DNA from: Chara braunii
Lineage: Eukaryota > Streptophyta > Charophyceae > Charales > Characeae
Direction: 5' to 3'
Assembly: GCA_003427395.1 (NCBI GenBank)
Contig: BFEA01000280.1
Coordinates: 1,962,962 to 1,989,321 of the forward strand
DNA: 26,360 bases
Positions 8,046-16,730 of the stretch are shown here, one piece after another (positions within the stretch are counted from its first letter, which is position 1; each line of letters begins with the position of its first letter). The notes below the pieces were generated by a model. That model had not been told where the DNA came from. It worked only from the letters and a program-made list of their open reading frames with translations, and made no database searches. The position numbers and the translations under genes are program-made.

Positions 8046-8510
8046 TAAGTACGGACTGGTTGAGACTTTTTGAATGCAAGGTCTGTCTTAAGGAGTGATG
8101 TCGTTCTGTGCTCTTCCTCCTAGTTTGGGCAGAGCAGGAGGAATCGACCGAGTAATGGAATGATTTATACGCCTGTTCTGAAGTCACCTGAGGAAAGAGC
8201 ATGCGCAACCTTTCCGCATGTGCTTAACTTCACATGAATGCGTTAGCTTCTTAAGACTGGATGCGAACTGTACCATGGTTATCATCCCGTTCCAAGAAGC
8301 AACAGGGAAGGCGTTTTGAAGGGAGTAGTGACCCCGAAAGGCGCTAGCACTCCACTTATGCTATCTGTTGCCACTTGACAATGTGGTGCTCAGACGTAAG
8401 AGTTGGAGAGATAGGAACAGAGAAATTGTCTTGGTGCCCTGCATGCAGTACTAGTCTTGGTGCATTCAGTAATGTAACTCTCCGTCCAAGGGATTGTGGT
8501 AAATGAGATG
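8046..8510. other. No gene seen
   Basis: Short frames only, none with a recognisable motif, and no repeat shared with the rest of the window that I can see. Confidence 0.5.
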
Positions 8511-8657
8511 GGCCTACTTTTCTGATCATCCACTGCTGAGCTTATGTATTGATGATATCGGTCCACTTTTCTGATCATTCAGTGCTGACCTTATGTACTG
8601 ATGATATCGGTCCACTTTTCTGATCATTCAGTGCTGAGCTTACGTACTGATGGTGAT
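8511..8657. repeat. 49-bp tandem repeat, three copies
   Basis: The unit CCACTTTTCTGATCATTCAG, TGCTGAGCTTATGTACTGAT, GATATCGG runs 8511-8559, 8560-8608 and 8609-8657. Copies 2 and 3 are more alike than either is to copy 1. It contains a TGATCA and a GATATC palindrome in each unit. Confidence 0.95.
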
Positions 8658-10020
8658 ATAAAGATGCAGGCGGCCATAAGGGTTGAACCCATGACCTCCT
8701 GGAAACTGCGGTCAAAGATTATATCCTGTGAAATTTTGGAAAGCAATCGACATTTGATTGCTATTCATCTGCGCTAGCCTGATTGGTATTTGATTACCAA
8801 CACGTCTCTCCTCGGCAGTTGTAGTAGTAAGCTCGGCTCTTTGGACATGCTTTTCCGATGTACTGAAGGCTGCAATGATGAAGGACAACCCGCGCTTCTG
8901 AACAATCATGAAGCACAAAGGGGTTAATGATTGAATCTCTTCAGCTGAGCAGGTCAATCGTATTTCCCTCTCCTTAGCTAACAACGCTGGGATGTGGGCT
9001 CGTTGCTTTTTCACTATGTGAAGCCCATCGGTTAGCATAACTCACATTCACTTCCGAATTCTTAATTCGACTGTTAGATGCTGATGATGATTTCAGTATT
9101 AATGGGTAATTTACGTCTGATGTTAATGAAACCGACTTACACTGAGAATTGCAGAGTTCAATAGCTAAGCAGGCTCTGTGAATTTGGACAAGCCTGCGTG
9201 CTCTGGGATGCTACAAGTTTATGTTTGAGCTGAGGTCGGGGTTAGAGTCGTGTGTTGGTTTGTTGATGGTAATATGTCGTTGCAAAACGACGGTGGAAGA
9301 TTTTTGTGCACTTCTTTTTCTTAAGCCACCACTAAGAAGCAGGATATATGTTTGAGCTGCTCCATTAAGTAGCAGGACATTTTCCCCCTTTTCCAACAGC
9401 GGGAAAGGTAGTGTTGGTTTAAGAGGCGCTGTAATTTGCTGTGACGTTCTGTGTGTGCTGTGGAAATAGTTCGATGATAAGTCGTTGTCATTTGATTCTA
9501 CTCTGTGATTCTTGAATGTCGAACACTCTATTTTTTTTCCTGAGGTTTGTTCCAGGTATTGTGTCAGTGGGTGCTAGAATTCTTTCAGTTGGAATGCTCG
9601 CAAGGAAGAGTTTATGGGCTCCTCAGGTAGTATATTGCCACCCACCTTGGCTTCTTTGCATTTATTTTTCTTACTGAGGTCTTTCTCCATAGAAAATAAT
9701 AGGCCTTCTCCTCGCACAACTGCTTCAGGCTTTTTACAATTTTGTTGTCTGCTTAATTAATGGCTACGCAAGGAAACACTCTGCCCAGCACTGACTATGT
9801 GTGCTGTGTGCAATTTGTATCCTAGCGAAAGCGATATATGATCGGGTTTACTCACCTGCGAAGGAGAACGTTGTGACTTTGTGGGTCTCGGCCCAGCGAT
9901 ATATTTTCATGTGTTTGAAATGTTGAAACCATTTGGGAGCAGGTTGTCGATGCCAACGGGTGCAGCAACGAACTGCTTCCAAAAAACAACTATCTAAAGA
10001 AGTACATAATTTCATGTATG
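8658..10020. other. No gene seen
   Basis: No frame longer than about 110 codons and no recognisable motif. A tRNA-like T-arm at 8672-8700 is discussed under rejected items. Short T-rich runs near 9530 are unremarkable. Confidence 0.5.
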
Positions 10021-10103
10021 ACAAACAACAGACCGCCGGAGTTGAATTCAGGCGCTGTTGGGACTTGTCCACTCTGAAGGAAGGAGGCTCATCCAGACAG
10101 AAG

Positions 10104-10340
10104 TAGGCAGATATTGCCTTGTTGGTTGCTCCCTGTTGGCTAGCAAATCGCTACCTTCCTCACAGCAGACGATAGGAACAGTGAAAGCTCTCGTGTATGC
10201 TCTGAAGTATGTACGCATCCGGACATAGGCAGATATTGCCTTGTTGGTTGCTCCATATTGGCTAGCAAGTCGCTACCTGGCTCACAGCAGAGGATAGGAA
10301 CAATGAACGCTCTCGTGTATGCTCTGAAGTATGTACGCAG
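10104..10340. repeat. 122-bp tandem duplication
   Basis: The unit starting TAGGCAGATATTGCCTTGTT and ending CTGAAGTATGTACGCA occurs at 10104-10225 and 10226-10340 with roughly 90 percent identity by eye. A third, shortened and more diverged copy (AGGCAGATATTACCTTGTTG to GTATGTACGCAGC) is at 10504-10607. Confidence 0.93.
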
Positions 10341-10503
10341 CGGGAAACTCATCACAGGCTGTCTTGCATTTCTGGCTAACTTCGAACATAGGAAATATGA
10401 ACACAGGAGTTGTGAAGGATTTGTCGGGGTTGGATTCAGTCCTTGTTGTGACTTCGCCAGACTGGAGGGAGGAGAATCACTGTGCTGAATCCACAAAGGA
10501 AAG

Positions 10504-10607
10504 GAGGCAGATATTACCTTGTTGGTTGTGCTTTGTTGGCTAGCAAGTTGCGACCTCCCTCACAGCACATAAAAGCAGCAGTTAAACCTTGTTAGTATGT
10601 ACGCAGC
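10504..10607. repeat. Third, diverged copy of the 122-bp unit
   Basis: Shares AGGCAGATATTACCTTGTTG, GTTGGCTAGCAAGTTGC and GTATGTACGCAGC with the tandem pair, and has lost the GATAGGAACA to CTCTCGTG segment. The sequence just before it (GGATTCAGTCCTTGTTGTGA, 10433) also resembles that before the first copy (GAATTCAGGCGCTGTTGGGA, 10042). The original unit was therefore longer than 122 bp. Confidence 0.8.
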
Positions 10608-10740
10608 ATTAATGCGTTACTGGCTGTCTACAATTTCAGGTCGACTTGTTGTGTGATGACGATCTGACATATCATGAAGGCACTTGTAAGGGGCAATCAG
10701 GAAGAAACGAGTCAGCCAAGCAGCCTGTTGGTTTGAACGG

Positions 10741-10974
10741 ATGGGGTGGAATGCCTTTCACTGCATGGTTGCTATGATGAAAACTCGTTTCTTCAAGCTC
10801 AACAGGACAGAGGGTTTACTCCCTATGCTGACTTACCCCGCAGATTTGATCAACTTGGTTATGTGGAAGTTTAGCTGTGAAGCTAAGAAACGTATGCAAG
10901 ATTGTCTTACTCGCAGACTTTATTGCAATCCTGGTGCTGACGTGAATATTTTCCGGAGATCCGAAACTCGTTAA
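10741..10974 (+). CDS. Exon-like open frame partly shared with 24670, unrecognised
   Basis: A 77-codon frame from ATG to TAA. The segment FFKLNRTEGLLPMLTYPADL (about 10789-10848) recurs at about 24670-24732 as FFELNRTEGLVPMRTYPADL in an open stretch. The remainder (WKFSCEAKKRMQDCLTRRLY) is charged and protein-like. I recognise no family. Of six differences between the copies over this stretch two are silent, which gives no clear sign of selection. It may be an exon of a duplicated gene or of a captured fragment within a mobile element. Confidence 0.3.
   Translation: MGWNAFHCMVAMMKTRFFKLNRTEGLLPMLTYPADLINLVMWKFSCEAKKRMQDCLTRRLYCNPGADVNIFRRSETR
10789..10857 (+). repeat. Dispersed repeat F, copy 1
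   Basis: AGCTCAACAGGACAGAGGGT, ACTTACCCCGCAGATTTGA and CAAC recur at 24674-24741. Both copies are in the plus orientation and outside the module array. Confidence 0.85.
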
Positions 10975-11288
10975 CTGCGAATTTGGGATCCTGAGGTGTT
11001 TCACATCTTGGATCTGCTGCATGCCAACAGTCTGTAGGCTTGCTGCTCTGTAAACCCTCTTTGTGAGTTCGTTTCAGTTGACAAAAGTGGATTGGACAAC
11101 ATTTTTGCAATTATGTGGGCCTATCAAAGCTTTCCTGGAGTTATCTCACTGTCAGGAGGGACACAAGGTGCCCAAAATTGGTGATTTCTCTGGTGATAAT
11201 TCCCCCGTCTGCCGATGAGGCGAATAGTGAATGGGGGGCGCCACCCAGAAAAGCGACAGAAAAGCGACATTCGTGGTCTGACCATTAA

Positions 11289-11358
11289 TTGCCATGCGAA
11301 GTGGAATCTATATTGGGCTCATCGGGTTGCCATGCGAAGTGGAATCTATATTGGGCTC
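11289..11358. repeat. 38-bp tandem duplication, two copies
   Basis: TTGCCATGCGAAGTGGAATC, TATATTGGGCTC occurs at 11289 and exactly again at 11327, separated by ATCGGG. Confidence 0.95.
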
Positions 11359-11374
11359 CATCGTAGAGAGAGAA

Positions 11375-11680
11375 AAGCATGGTATGTGGGGCTATCTCTC
11401 GAGCGTATCCAGAATGGGGAGTCCGCAGAAAGTCCGAAGCTCTGCTCTTTGGCTGTGTTAACCGGTCATCTGTACTGCCAAGGAAGTAAATGTGCACCTC
11501 TGTCATAGGCACTTCAGAGTGTGACCCACTGTGATGGAGGAAATCGACGGCATGCATAGGAGGTTGGAAGTATGGCTTGGCTCAAAACGTATCGCTTACT
11601 GGTAGTTAGGTGAGATTTGTGCTCTTATGTTTTCCCTGTATGTTCTATGTTTTGCTCGGAAAGCCCCACATACCATGCTT
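11375..11680. repeat. 19-bp perfect inverted repeat pair enclosing 268 bp
   Basis: AAGCATGGTATGTGGGGCT at 11375-11393 is the exact reverse complement of 11662-11680. The spacing would suit the termini of a small non-autonomous DNA element, but I see no matching target-site duplication directly outside the repeats. Nothing inside resembles a transposase. Confidence 0.75.
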
Positions 11681-12251
11681 GGGGTTTACCTGCAGGCAGC
11701 ATGTCAAGTTGCAGGTCTCTCAATACGTTTCAAAATAATTTAAGCTAAACAGTTGTGAAGGGCCAGCTGCGGGGTTGCGAGGCCGGATTGTCAGGTTAGT
11801 GCTGCTTTGTCACCTCCTTGGTTGGTGTGCTTGTTTGGTCTGTGACTGTGCTCGATTGAAACTGGACACCATCCCCTTACGACGGAAGTAGAACGCTTGT
11901 TTGTTGTGCGATACGATGTCATTGGAATATAGATATGTTATGGTGATATGTATAGTGGTGAATACGAAGTGGAGGCGATTTCATTCGTAATAGGTCGTTA
12001 TGACTCGTTAATAATCCGATTGCTTTGATGGTTTTACTGTCTGATTGTTAATGTTGGCGGACATTCGTCCTCTTTGAATGGAATCTGAGCGGACATGTCC
12101 TTTTTGAATGGAAGCTCACGAAAATGACTGAAAACCCGTTTTCTAATCTTTCCCTAATGTCCATGTCCTTCCCTGGTGTCGAAGGATCATGTGGAATAAA
12201 ACGGCGTGAAATGGTTGTAGGTGGTGGTTCCATTTATTTCTTTTGTTGAAT
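11681..12251. other. No gene seen
   Basis: Short unremarkable frames. A local near-duplicate occurs at 12055-12115 (GCGGACAT-C-TC-TTTGAATGGAA twice, about 35 bp apart). Confidence 0.5.
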
Positions 12252-12485
12252 AGTAACCATTTGCTCAAGGATGATACAGATGACGAGACAGAGCGTTGCA
12301 CCCCGTCTTGCTGATGTGGAGGTTCTCATCGGGCGTTCTGTCTGGTTGGCCTGCACGGACTGCTTGGCGGGGATGCTGGGCTGCACTGCCGGGGTTATCG
12401 TCGACAGTCAGTTAGCAATGTTGTGAACTGAGGCAGTTGTCTGAGAGCAGAATTGTACAGTATTATGACTTGAATGCAATTTAAA
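12252..12485 (+). repeat. Module P, copy 1
   Basis: From TTTGCTCAAGGATGATACAG through GGCGTTCTGTCTGGTTGGCC, GCCTGCACGGACTGCTTGGC and GTCAGTTAGCAATGTTGTGA to TTGAATGCAATTT. It aligns end to end with 17136-17356, and its tail also appears at 14883-14915. It lies directly upstream of module A in each case. Confidence 0.85.
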
Positions 12486-12518
12486 ATCGTGATATCTAGA
12501 ATGATCGGGGGAAGGGCA

Positions 12519-12718
12519 GCCTGGCCGGCATCCTGTCTCTGCGTTCCGGAGCAGCCTTATGGTGGCTGTATGTTCCTACGCAAAGATGAGAAACTGAACA
12601 AGCTTGTCGAGGAGGGTTTCTCCTCCAAGCAGAGCTCTGCATATTTCATAATCCAGAGGGTGTGGGTATGCTGCAATTACCTGTTGGGGCAGACCATGCA
12701 GTGCACATTTAGGAGAGC
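12519..12718 (+). repeat. Module A, copy at 12519
   Basis: GCCTGGCCGGCATCCTGTCT to CAGTGCACATTTAGGAG, close to the copies at 1, 14941 and 17359. One frame is open through it (CMFLRKDEKLNKLVEEGFSS), continuing out of the original frame after a one-base shift relative to the 16064 copy. It is flanked by a direct repeat, GTCAGTTAGCAATGTT at 12407 and 12846. Confidence 0.9.
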
Positions 12719-12925
12719 TTTGAAATGTATAACATGCTTTATTTCCCTTGCCTGGGCTGGTTTCTTATTTTGTCTGGTGGGCATATGCAAGGTCTCCTCG
12801 GCGTGGTTTCAGGCTTGCACTGCCTGTTCCATGGCTGCACTGTAGGTCAGTTAGCAATGTTATGAAATGAAGGATTTTTTTTATGAAATCAGAAGTGCAC
12901 ATTATTGTAGTCTTGTGACTCTTGT
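12719..12925 (+). repeat. Module T, copy 1
   Basis: Follows module A: TTTGTCTGGTGGGC, GGCTGCACTGTAGGTCAGTT, a T run, then ATGAAATCAGAAGTGCACAT and TATTG. It matches 17534-17723 in order. P, A and T therefore form one continuous unit of about 600-670 bp present twice. Confidence 0.8.
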
Positions 12926-13600
12926 CGCTTTTAATGTGACTGTCTGTTCCATGGCTACACTGTGTTACCCTCCAGTATTACTCTCCTGACGATTTTGGTT
13001 ACTGAATAACAATATGTGATCAGGGTTGAAATTGTTATGTTATGATCAGAGAGAGAGAGAGAGAGAGAGAGATTTCCCTCGTTCCGAGGGTTTATCAGGG
13101 TTATGTTACGATTGGAATTGTTGGGTTGCGCAAAGGTTCCACCCGGTATGGGGGGCAAACCGGGTACTGGGTGCAGGCTCAGGCCCCAACGACATGGTCC
13201 AGATTGCAAATTTGTGCATGCGCCTGACAGGGGCAAAACGTATGGAATTAGGCGCAAGAGGATGTTCCTCTCTAACCACATGTTTTAGGATCATTTTGTC
13301 GTATATAACTTGATAGGGAATTTTGCAGATTATCCCAAAAAAGAAACGAAACATCGTACGAGGGTGACTGAATGCTCGTTTCGCAGGTTTATTATGCTGT
13401 AGGATGATTGAAGTTGTTTTTTCAGGAGCCTTTGTTGGCAGGCAGAGAGTGAAGCTGCGATACCGTTCAACGTGTGGTTTGGGTTGGGCAGAGAGCAAAC
13501 CACTCTGCATGGGATTGTGAGAAAGCGGTGTGGATACAGCTTGGCAAGTTAGATGCAATGTGTGTAAGGACGAAGCGGTAAGATAAGAGCAACAATGTAT
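12926..13600. other. No gene seen; GA microsatellite at 13048-13072
   Basis: A run of about 12 GA units lies at 13048-13072. A long minus-strand open frame (13687-13106) spans this region but has no motif and overlaps repeats, so it is not annotated as a gene. Confidence 0.6.
13048..13072. repeat. GA microsatellite (about 12 units)
   Basis: Uninterrupted AGAGAG run followed by TTTCCCTC. Confidence 0.98.
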
Positions 13601-13691
13601 GAGGATGTTGGTGTTTGCAGCGGGCGGCCGGAAGGCGGCATCATTGCATTGATGTTGTTGCTGTGAGGATGTTGGTGTTTGCAGCAAGCGG
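13601..13691. repeat. Direct repeat, 64-bp offset
   Basis: GAGGATGTTGGTGTTTGCAG followed by C-GCGGC occurs at 13601 and at 13665. Confidence 0.93.
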
Positions 13692-13761
13692 CAGGGCAGC
13701 CGGAGTGTGGACTTGAGCGGGATGCGTCATGTCGTGGAGGTCAGTTTTTGTTCTAAGGGTA

Positions 13762-13850
13762 CCTCTCTCTCTCTTTGTTTCTCTCTTCGTTTCTCTCTTT
13801 GTTTCTGACTTTGTTTCTCTCTCCTCTTCTGTCTTTGTCCCTTTGTTCTG
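13762..13850. repeat. Pyrimidine-rich CTCTTTGTTT simple repeat
   Basis: An impure array of TTTCTCTCTTTG-type units, ending shortly before TATATATA at 13854. Strong C+T bias on the plus strand. Confidence 0.9.
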
Positions 13851-13862
13851 TTTATATATATT

Positions 13863-14298
13863 TGACGATGGCTGCGAGCGCTAAGTGCATCCACGTCGTG
13901 CATGTTTCAAGCTATAGTTTCTGTCCGTACAGTCTCCATCAATGTGTTTGACAATGTTCTGGATCATGAGTGCATTAGGAGATGTCTATTGTTTGATAAT
14001 ATTATTCTAGGAACTCTTTGTGGTGCAATACGCTAATGACGAGGGAGCATTGTGTTTGGGGGAGATGGACGACGGTATCCAAATCTGTGGATTTGTGAAA
14101 CCCACAGTCAGGCGATGGTCTTCACCGCCATGTAGCCCGCCATGTATTGTTTTTGGTGGCTGACTCGTCCTTTAACGCTGCTTGGACGCGGAGGGGAACC
14201 GAACACCATTTGTTTCCAATAGACAATTGTTTGTTGTTGCATGTTTTGATCTTTTTTGAGAAGGGGATCCGCCCTCCCCATCTCCCTCTTATTCTGCT
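13863..14298. other. No gene seen
   Basis: Ordinary mixed sequence with short frames only. Confidence 0.5.
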
Positions 14299-14389
14299 GT
14301 CTGTCCGTGTCTGTGTCTTTCTCTCTCTTTTGCTCTGGACGGTTGTCTCAGAGAGCAAAAAACGGAGTAAGACAGACAGGCGGACAGAT
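14299..14389. repeat. Imperfect inverted repeat (hairpin potential)
   Basis: The arm 14299-14336 (GTCTGTCCGTGTCTGTG to TTTTGCTCT) pairs with 14352-14389 (AGAGCAAAA to CAGACAGGCGGACAGAT), with a 15-base loop and several mismatches. Confidence 0.7.
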
Positions 14390-14486
14390 GGATAGAGGAA
14401 CTGATGAATGGGAAAATAGATGGGCATAGACAGACAAAGGATGACCATTTGTACACTATCAGTCTCAAAATTCTCCTGATCATTGA

Positions 14487-14548
14487 AGGGTGACCTTTTA
14501 TACATGCTGGGAAGATTTGCATTTAAGGGTGACCATTTATACATGTAA
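14487..14548. repeat. Short direct repeat
   Basis: AAGGGTGACC-TTTTATACATG near 14487 and AAGGGTGACCATTTATACATG near 14526; a weaker GATGACCATTTGTACA is at 14439. Confidence 0.8.
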
Positions 14549-14744
14549 GGGACTTGAATCGGGACTAGTTGGGTTCTTGCCATTAGGTATTCTTCGACCG
14601 CAGAGCTGATGGAAATCTGTTGACGAGCTGCTGGGTTATGGTAATAGTCTGTGTATACCTTTGAACGTCCGTAATCGTGTATGGACTCGTTTTGACATTA
14701 AGGAAAACGAGTAAGGCACTGATAGGAATCGTTTGCTCGAGGGT

Positions 14745-14879
14745 AAAAAGGCACATAACATACTCGAGAAGAACAATTTTGTAGATACGAAAAAACACGG
14801 AACTTGGTAAATGAGATAGAAAAAAAGAAAAACCGGCAAAGACTAACGAGTTTTCCATACATCTTCGAAAGTTCTCAAA
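14745..14879 (-). repeat. Inverted-repeat pair, left arm
   Basis: The reverse complement of this stretch matches 15146-15262 over about 117 bases at roughly 90 percent identity, with one extra piece of about 20 bases (around 14846-14866). It contains TTTGCCGGTTTTTC and ATCTACAAAATTGTTCT in antisense. It interrupts what should be module P: a P-like TTGCTCGAGG is at 14733-14742, and the P tail TATGATTTGAAT is at 14895. Confidence 0.9.
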
Positions 14880-14940
14880 CAAAATTGCACGGTATTATGA
14901 TTTGAATTTTGAACTCCATTTTAAGGTCTAGATCCCTAGA

Positions 14941-15140
14941 ATGATCGCTGGCGTCCTATCCCTGTGTTCCGGAGCAGCATTATGGTGGCTGTATGTTCCT
15001 ACACAAAGAGCAGAAACTAAACAAGGTTGTCGAGGAGGGTTTCTCCTCCAAGCAGAGCTCTGCATATTTCATAATCCGGAGGGTGTGGCGATGCTGCATT
15101 TACCTGTTGGGGCAGGCCATGCAATGCACATTTCAGGAAA
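14941..15140 (+). repeat. Module A, copy at 14941, between inverted arms
   Basis: ATGATCGCTGGCGTCC, ATGGTGGCTGTATGTTCCTA through CAATGCACATTTCAGG. A frame from ATG at 14941 is open for 69 codons through the whole module (LSLCSGAALWWLYVPTQ). This is the alternative frame to that open in the 16064 copy, so it does not show coding function. Confidence 0.9.
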
Positions 15141-15145
15141 GGGTT

Positions 15146-15262
15146 TTTGAGAACTTGTTAGCCTTTGCCGGTTTTTCATTTTTTCTATCTCACTTACCAA
15201 ATTCGGTGTTTTTTTGTATCTACAAAATTGTTCTGCTTGAGGATGTTATGTGTCTTTTTATT
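15146..15262 (+). repeat. Inverted-repeat pair, right arm
   Basis: Pairs with 14745-14879. Together with the 266-base spacer, mostly module A, the two arms could form a long stem-loop. Both arms happen to carry the same open frame (FAGFSFFLSHLPxSVFF), which is expected from their identity and does not show a gene. Confidence 0.9.
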
Positions 15263-15421
15263 ATTGGCTGGGTCGCGCTGGTTCGAACTTCTTAGCTGAT
15301 ATGTCCGCTGGAGGCTACATCCTTTCTCATGTCTGTCTTTTGGAAGCATGTGGAAGAATTCCAGAGTTGAAATGGTTGGGATGTCTGATAGTCAGTATTA
15401 TACCCTGAATAGAATACTTGG

Positions 15422-15542
15422 GAGATGATGATTTCCATCTTTCCCCGAATGATCGACGCTGATTCAAGCCAGTGCCTCGTTCTGAAGCCAGTGAATCTGA
15501 TCCCTCCCTTTTGCATTCCAGTGTTACGCTGCCATTGTACTG
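15422..15542 (+). repeat. Module D, copy 1
   Basis: CATCTTTCCCCGAATGATCG, GTGCCTCGTTCTGAAGCCAG and TGAATCTGATCCCT recur at 16700-16830 and 17808-17945. Confidence 0.85.
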
Positions 15543-15668
15543 TGAGTGCCACTCCCAAATGAGTCAGCTGCTGTAGGTTCAGTCTCCTGTTTGCTTGATT
15601 TCAGGGGAATGATGAAGAATGTACATTTCAAATCTTAGGACACCTTCTTACATGGTCCCACTGGGGCT

Positions 15669-15983
15669 GTGAATGAGAGTTTTGCAACTTCTGACCCCTT
15701 ATGGTCTGTTCTCATTAGTATGTGGAGCGAGTATATTTTTTCTGGAATGAGCAGAGAGATCAGTCGGTTGCTGATCTTGATGGATGCCAAGTTAGGTCGC
15801 TCTGAAATTACAGACATGCTATCGACATTGTGGCATGATGAGACTGTGGTGGGAATTGCTGCAATGCTCCATGCATCAAGTCTGCATGTGAATGCCATGC
15901 TGGCCAGAAGTCTTTTGAACTTGTATTCACGAATTGAGTTAGAATTACAACATGCTGGGGGTAATACAGATTTTGAATATTGA
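15669..15983 (+). CDS. Unrecognised open frame between modules D and A
   Basis: Open for about 104 codons to the TGA at 15981. The first ATG in frame is at 15720, leaving 87 codons. The product looks helical and protein-like (SREISRLLILMDAKLGRSE, MLHASSLHVNAMLARSLL) with no cysteine clusters, signal peptide or known motif. It is not shared with other D-A junctions in the window, so it is not simply part of the repeat. It could be an exon of a gene or of a captured fragment; I recognise no family. Confidence 0.25.
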   Translation: MNESFATSDPLWSVLISMWSEYIFSGMSREISRLLILMDAKLGRSEITDMLSTLWHDETVVGIAAMLHASSLHVNAMLARSLLNLYSRIELELQHAGGNTDFEY

Positions 15984-16063
15984 GGGGTGGTGTGTGAATG
16001 CCAATCCGTAAGTACTTGATCTTATCTCAACTGCAGAGAAGTGGACTGATCGGGAGCAGTGAT

Positions 16064-16260
16064 GCCTGGCCGGCATCCTCTACCTGCGCTATGGAGCAGC
16101 TCCATGTATGCTGTATGTTCCTGCGCGAAGATCAGAAATTAAATAAGTTTGTCGAGGAGGACATTTTCTCCAAGCTGAAGGGCTGCATATTTCATGACCC
16201 GGAGCGTGTGGAGGTGCTGCAATTGGAATTACCTGTTGGGGAAGACCATACAACTCACAA
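16064..16260 (+). repeat. Module A, copy at 16064, frame-preserving version
   Basis: GCCTGGCCGGCATCCTCTAC to GAAGACCATACAACTCAC. One frame is open across all of it, encoding MFLREDQKLNKFVEEDIFSK and then LKGCIFHDPERVEVLQLEL, PVGEDHTTH. An additional TTGGAA keeps the frame. Other copies shift frame at GCTCTGCATATTTC. It is the best candidate for the ancestral reading frame of the family. No family recognised, and no start or stop shared among copies. Confidence 0.8.
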
Positions 16261-16280
16261 TCGCCTGTGAGAGTAGATGT

Positions 16281-16730
16281 GATTGTTGATCTGTATGACG
16301 AGGTGAAGAGATATGTATATGGTTGAAGTATTGGAACTGAAGTGGGAAGTGGTATAGATGAGCATAATGTAGATTAATGATTTCACGGTTGGGACGTGTG
16401 ATGGGTAGAAAAGAACAAGAATGAGCCGATAAATCCTCGAGAGTTTGTTTTGATAAAGGTGGTAACTTGGATGTGATGATCTTATCTTTCCCCGAATGAT
16501 TGGTTGAGCTGTATGACGAGGTGGGACTTGAATGAGATATGTATATGGTTGAAGTATCGGAACTGAAGTGGGAGGTGGTATAGACAAAGCATACGTGGAG
16601 CTCTTAATGATTTCACGGTTGGGACGTGTGATGGGTAGAAAAAAACAAGAATGAGCCGATAAATCCTCGAGAGTTTGTTTTGATAAAGGTGGTAACTTGG
16701 ATGTGATGATCTTATCTTTCCCCGAATGAT
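16281..16730. repeat. 217-bp tandem duplication ending inside module D
   Basis: GATTGTTGATCTGTATGACG to CTTTCCCCGAATGAT (16281-16500) is repeated as 16498-16730. The last 120 bases are almost identical (TTTCACGGTTGGGACGTGTG, CGATAAATCCTCGAGAG), with indels near 16528 and 16590. The right end of each unit is the beginning of module D. Confidence 0.96.

Noticed and set aside
8511-8657. Regular 49-bp repeats as a possible CRISPR array.
   Set aside because: Whole units repeat head to tail with no unique spacers, and the context is eukaryotic.
8672-8715. tRNA-like T-arm on the minus strand (GGTCATGGGTTCAACCCTTA, then GGCCGCC).
   Set aside because: The T-loop fits, but no anticodon arm, D-arm or pairing 5' acceptor strand could be found upstream on that strand. 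At most a tRNA or SINE fragment, not supportable.
12252-12925. Helitron or LTR interpretation of the P-A-T unit.
   Set aside because: No 5' TC and 3' CTRR with terminal hairpin, no TG...CA long terminal repeats, primer site or polypurine tract could be identified.
13106-13687. Longest open frame in the window (193 codons, minus strand).
   Set aside because: It crosses a GA microsatellite (as SLSLSLS) and a direct repeat, has low-complexity Q/H/S composition, no motif and no second copy; an open frame of this size is not remarkable in 26 kb.
14583-15295. Matching open frames on opposite strands (FAGFSFFLSHLP in both).
   Set aside because: They are the two arms of the inverted repeat; identity of the DNA explains identical peptides, and T-rich sequence explains F/L/S content.
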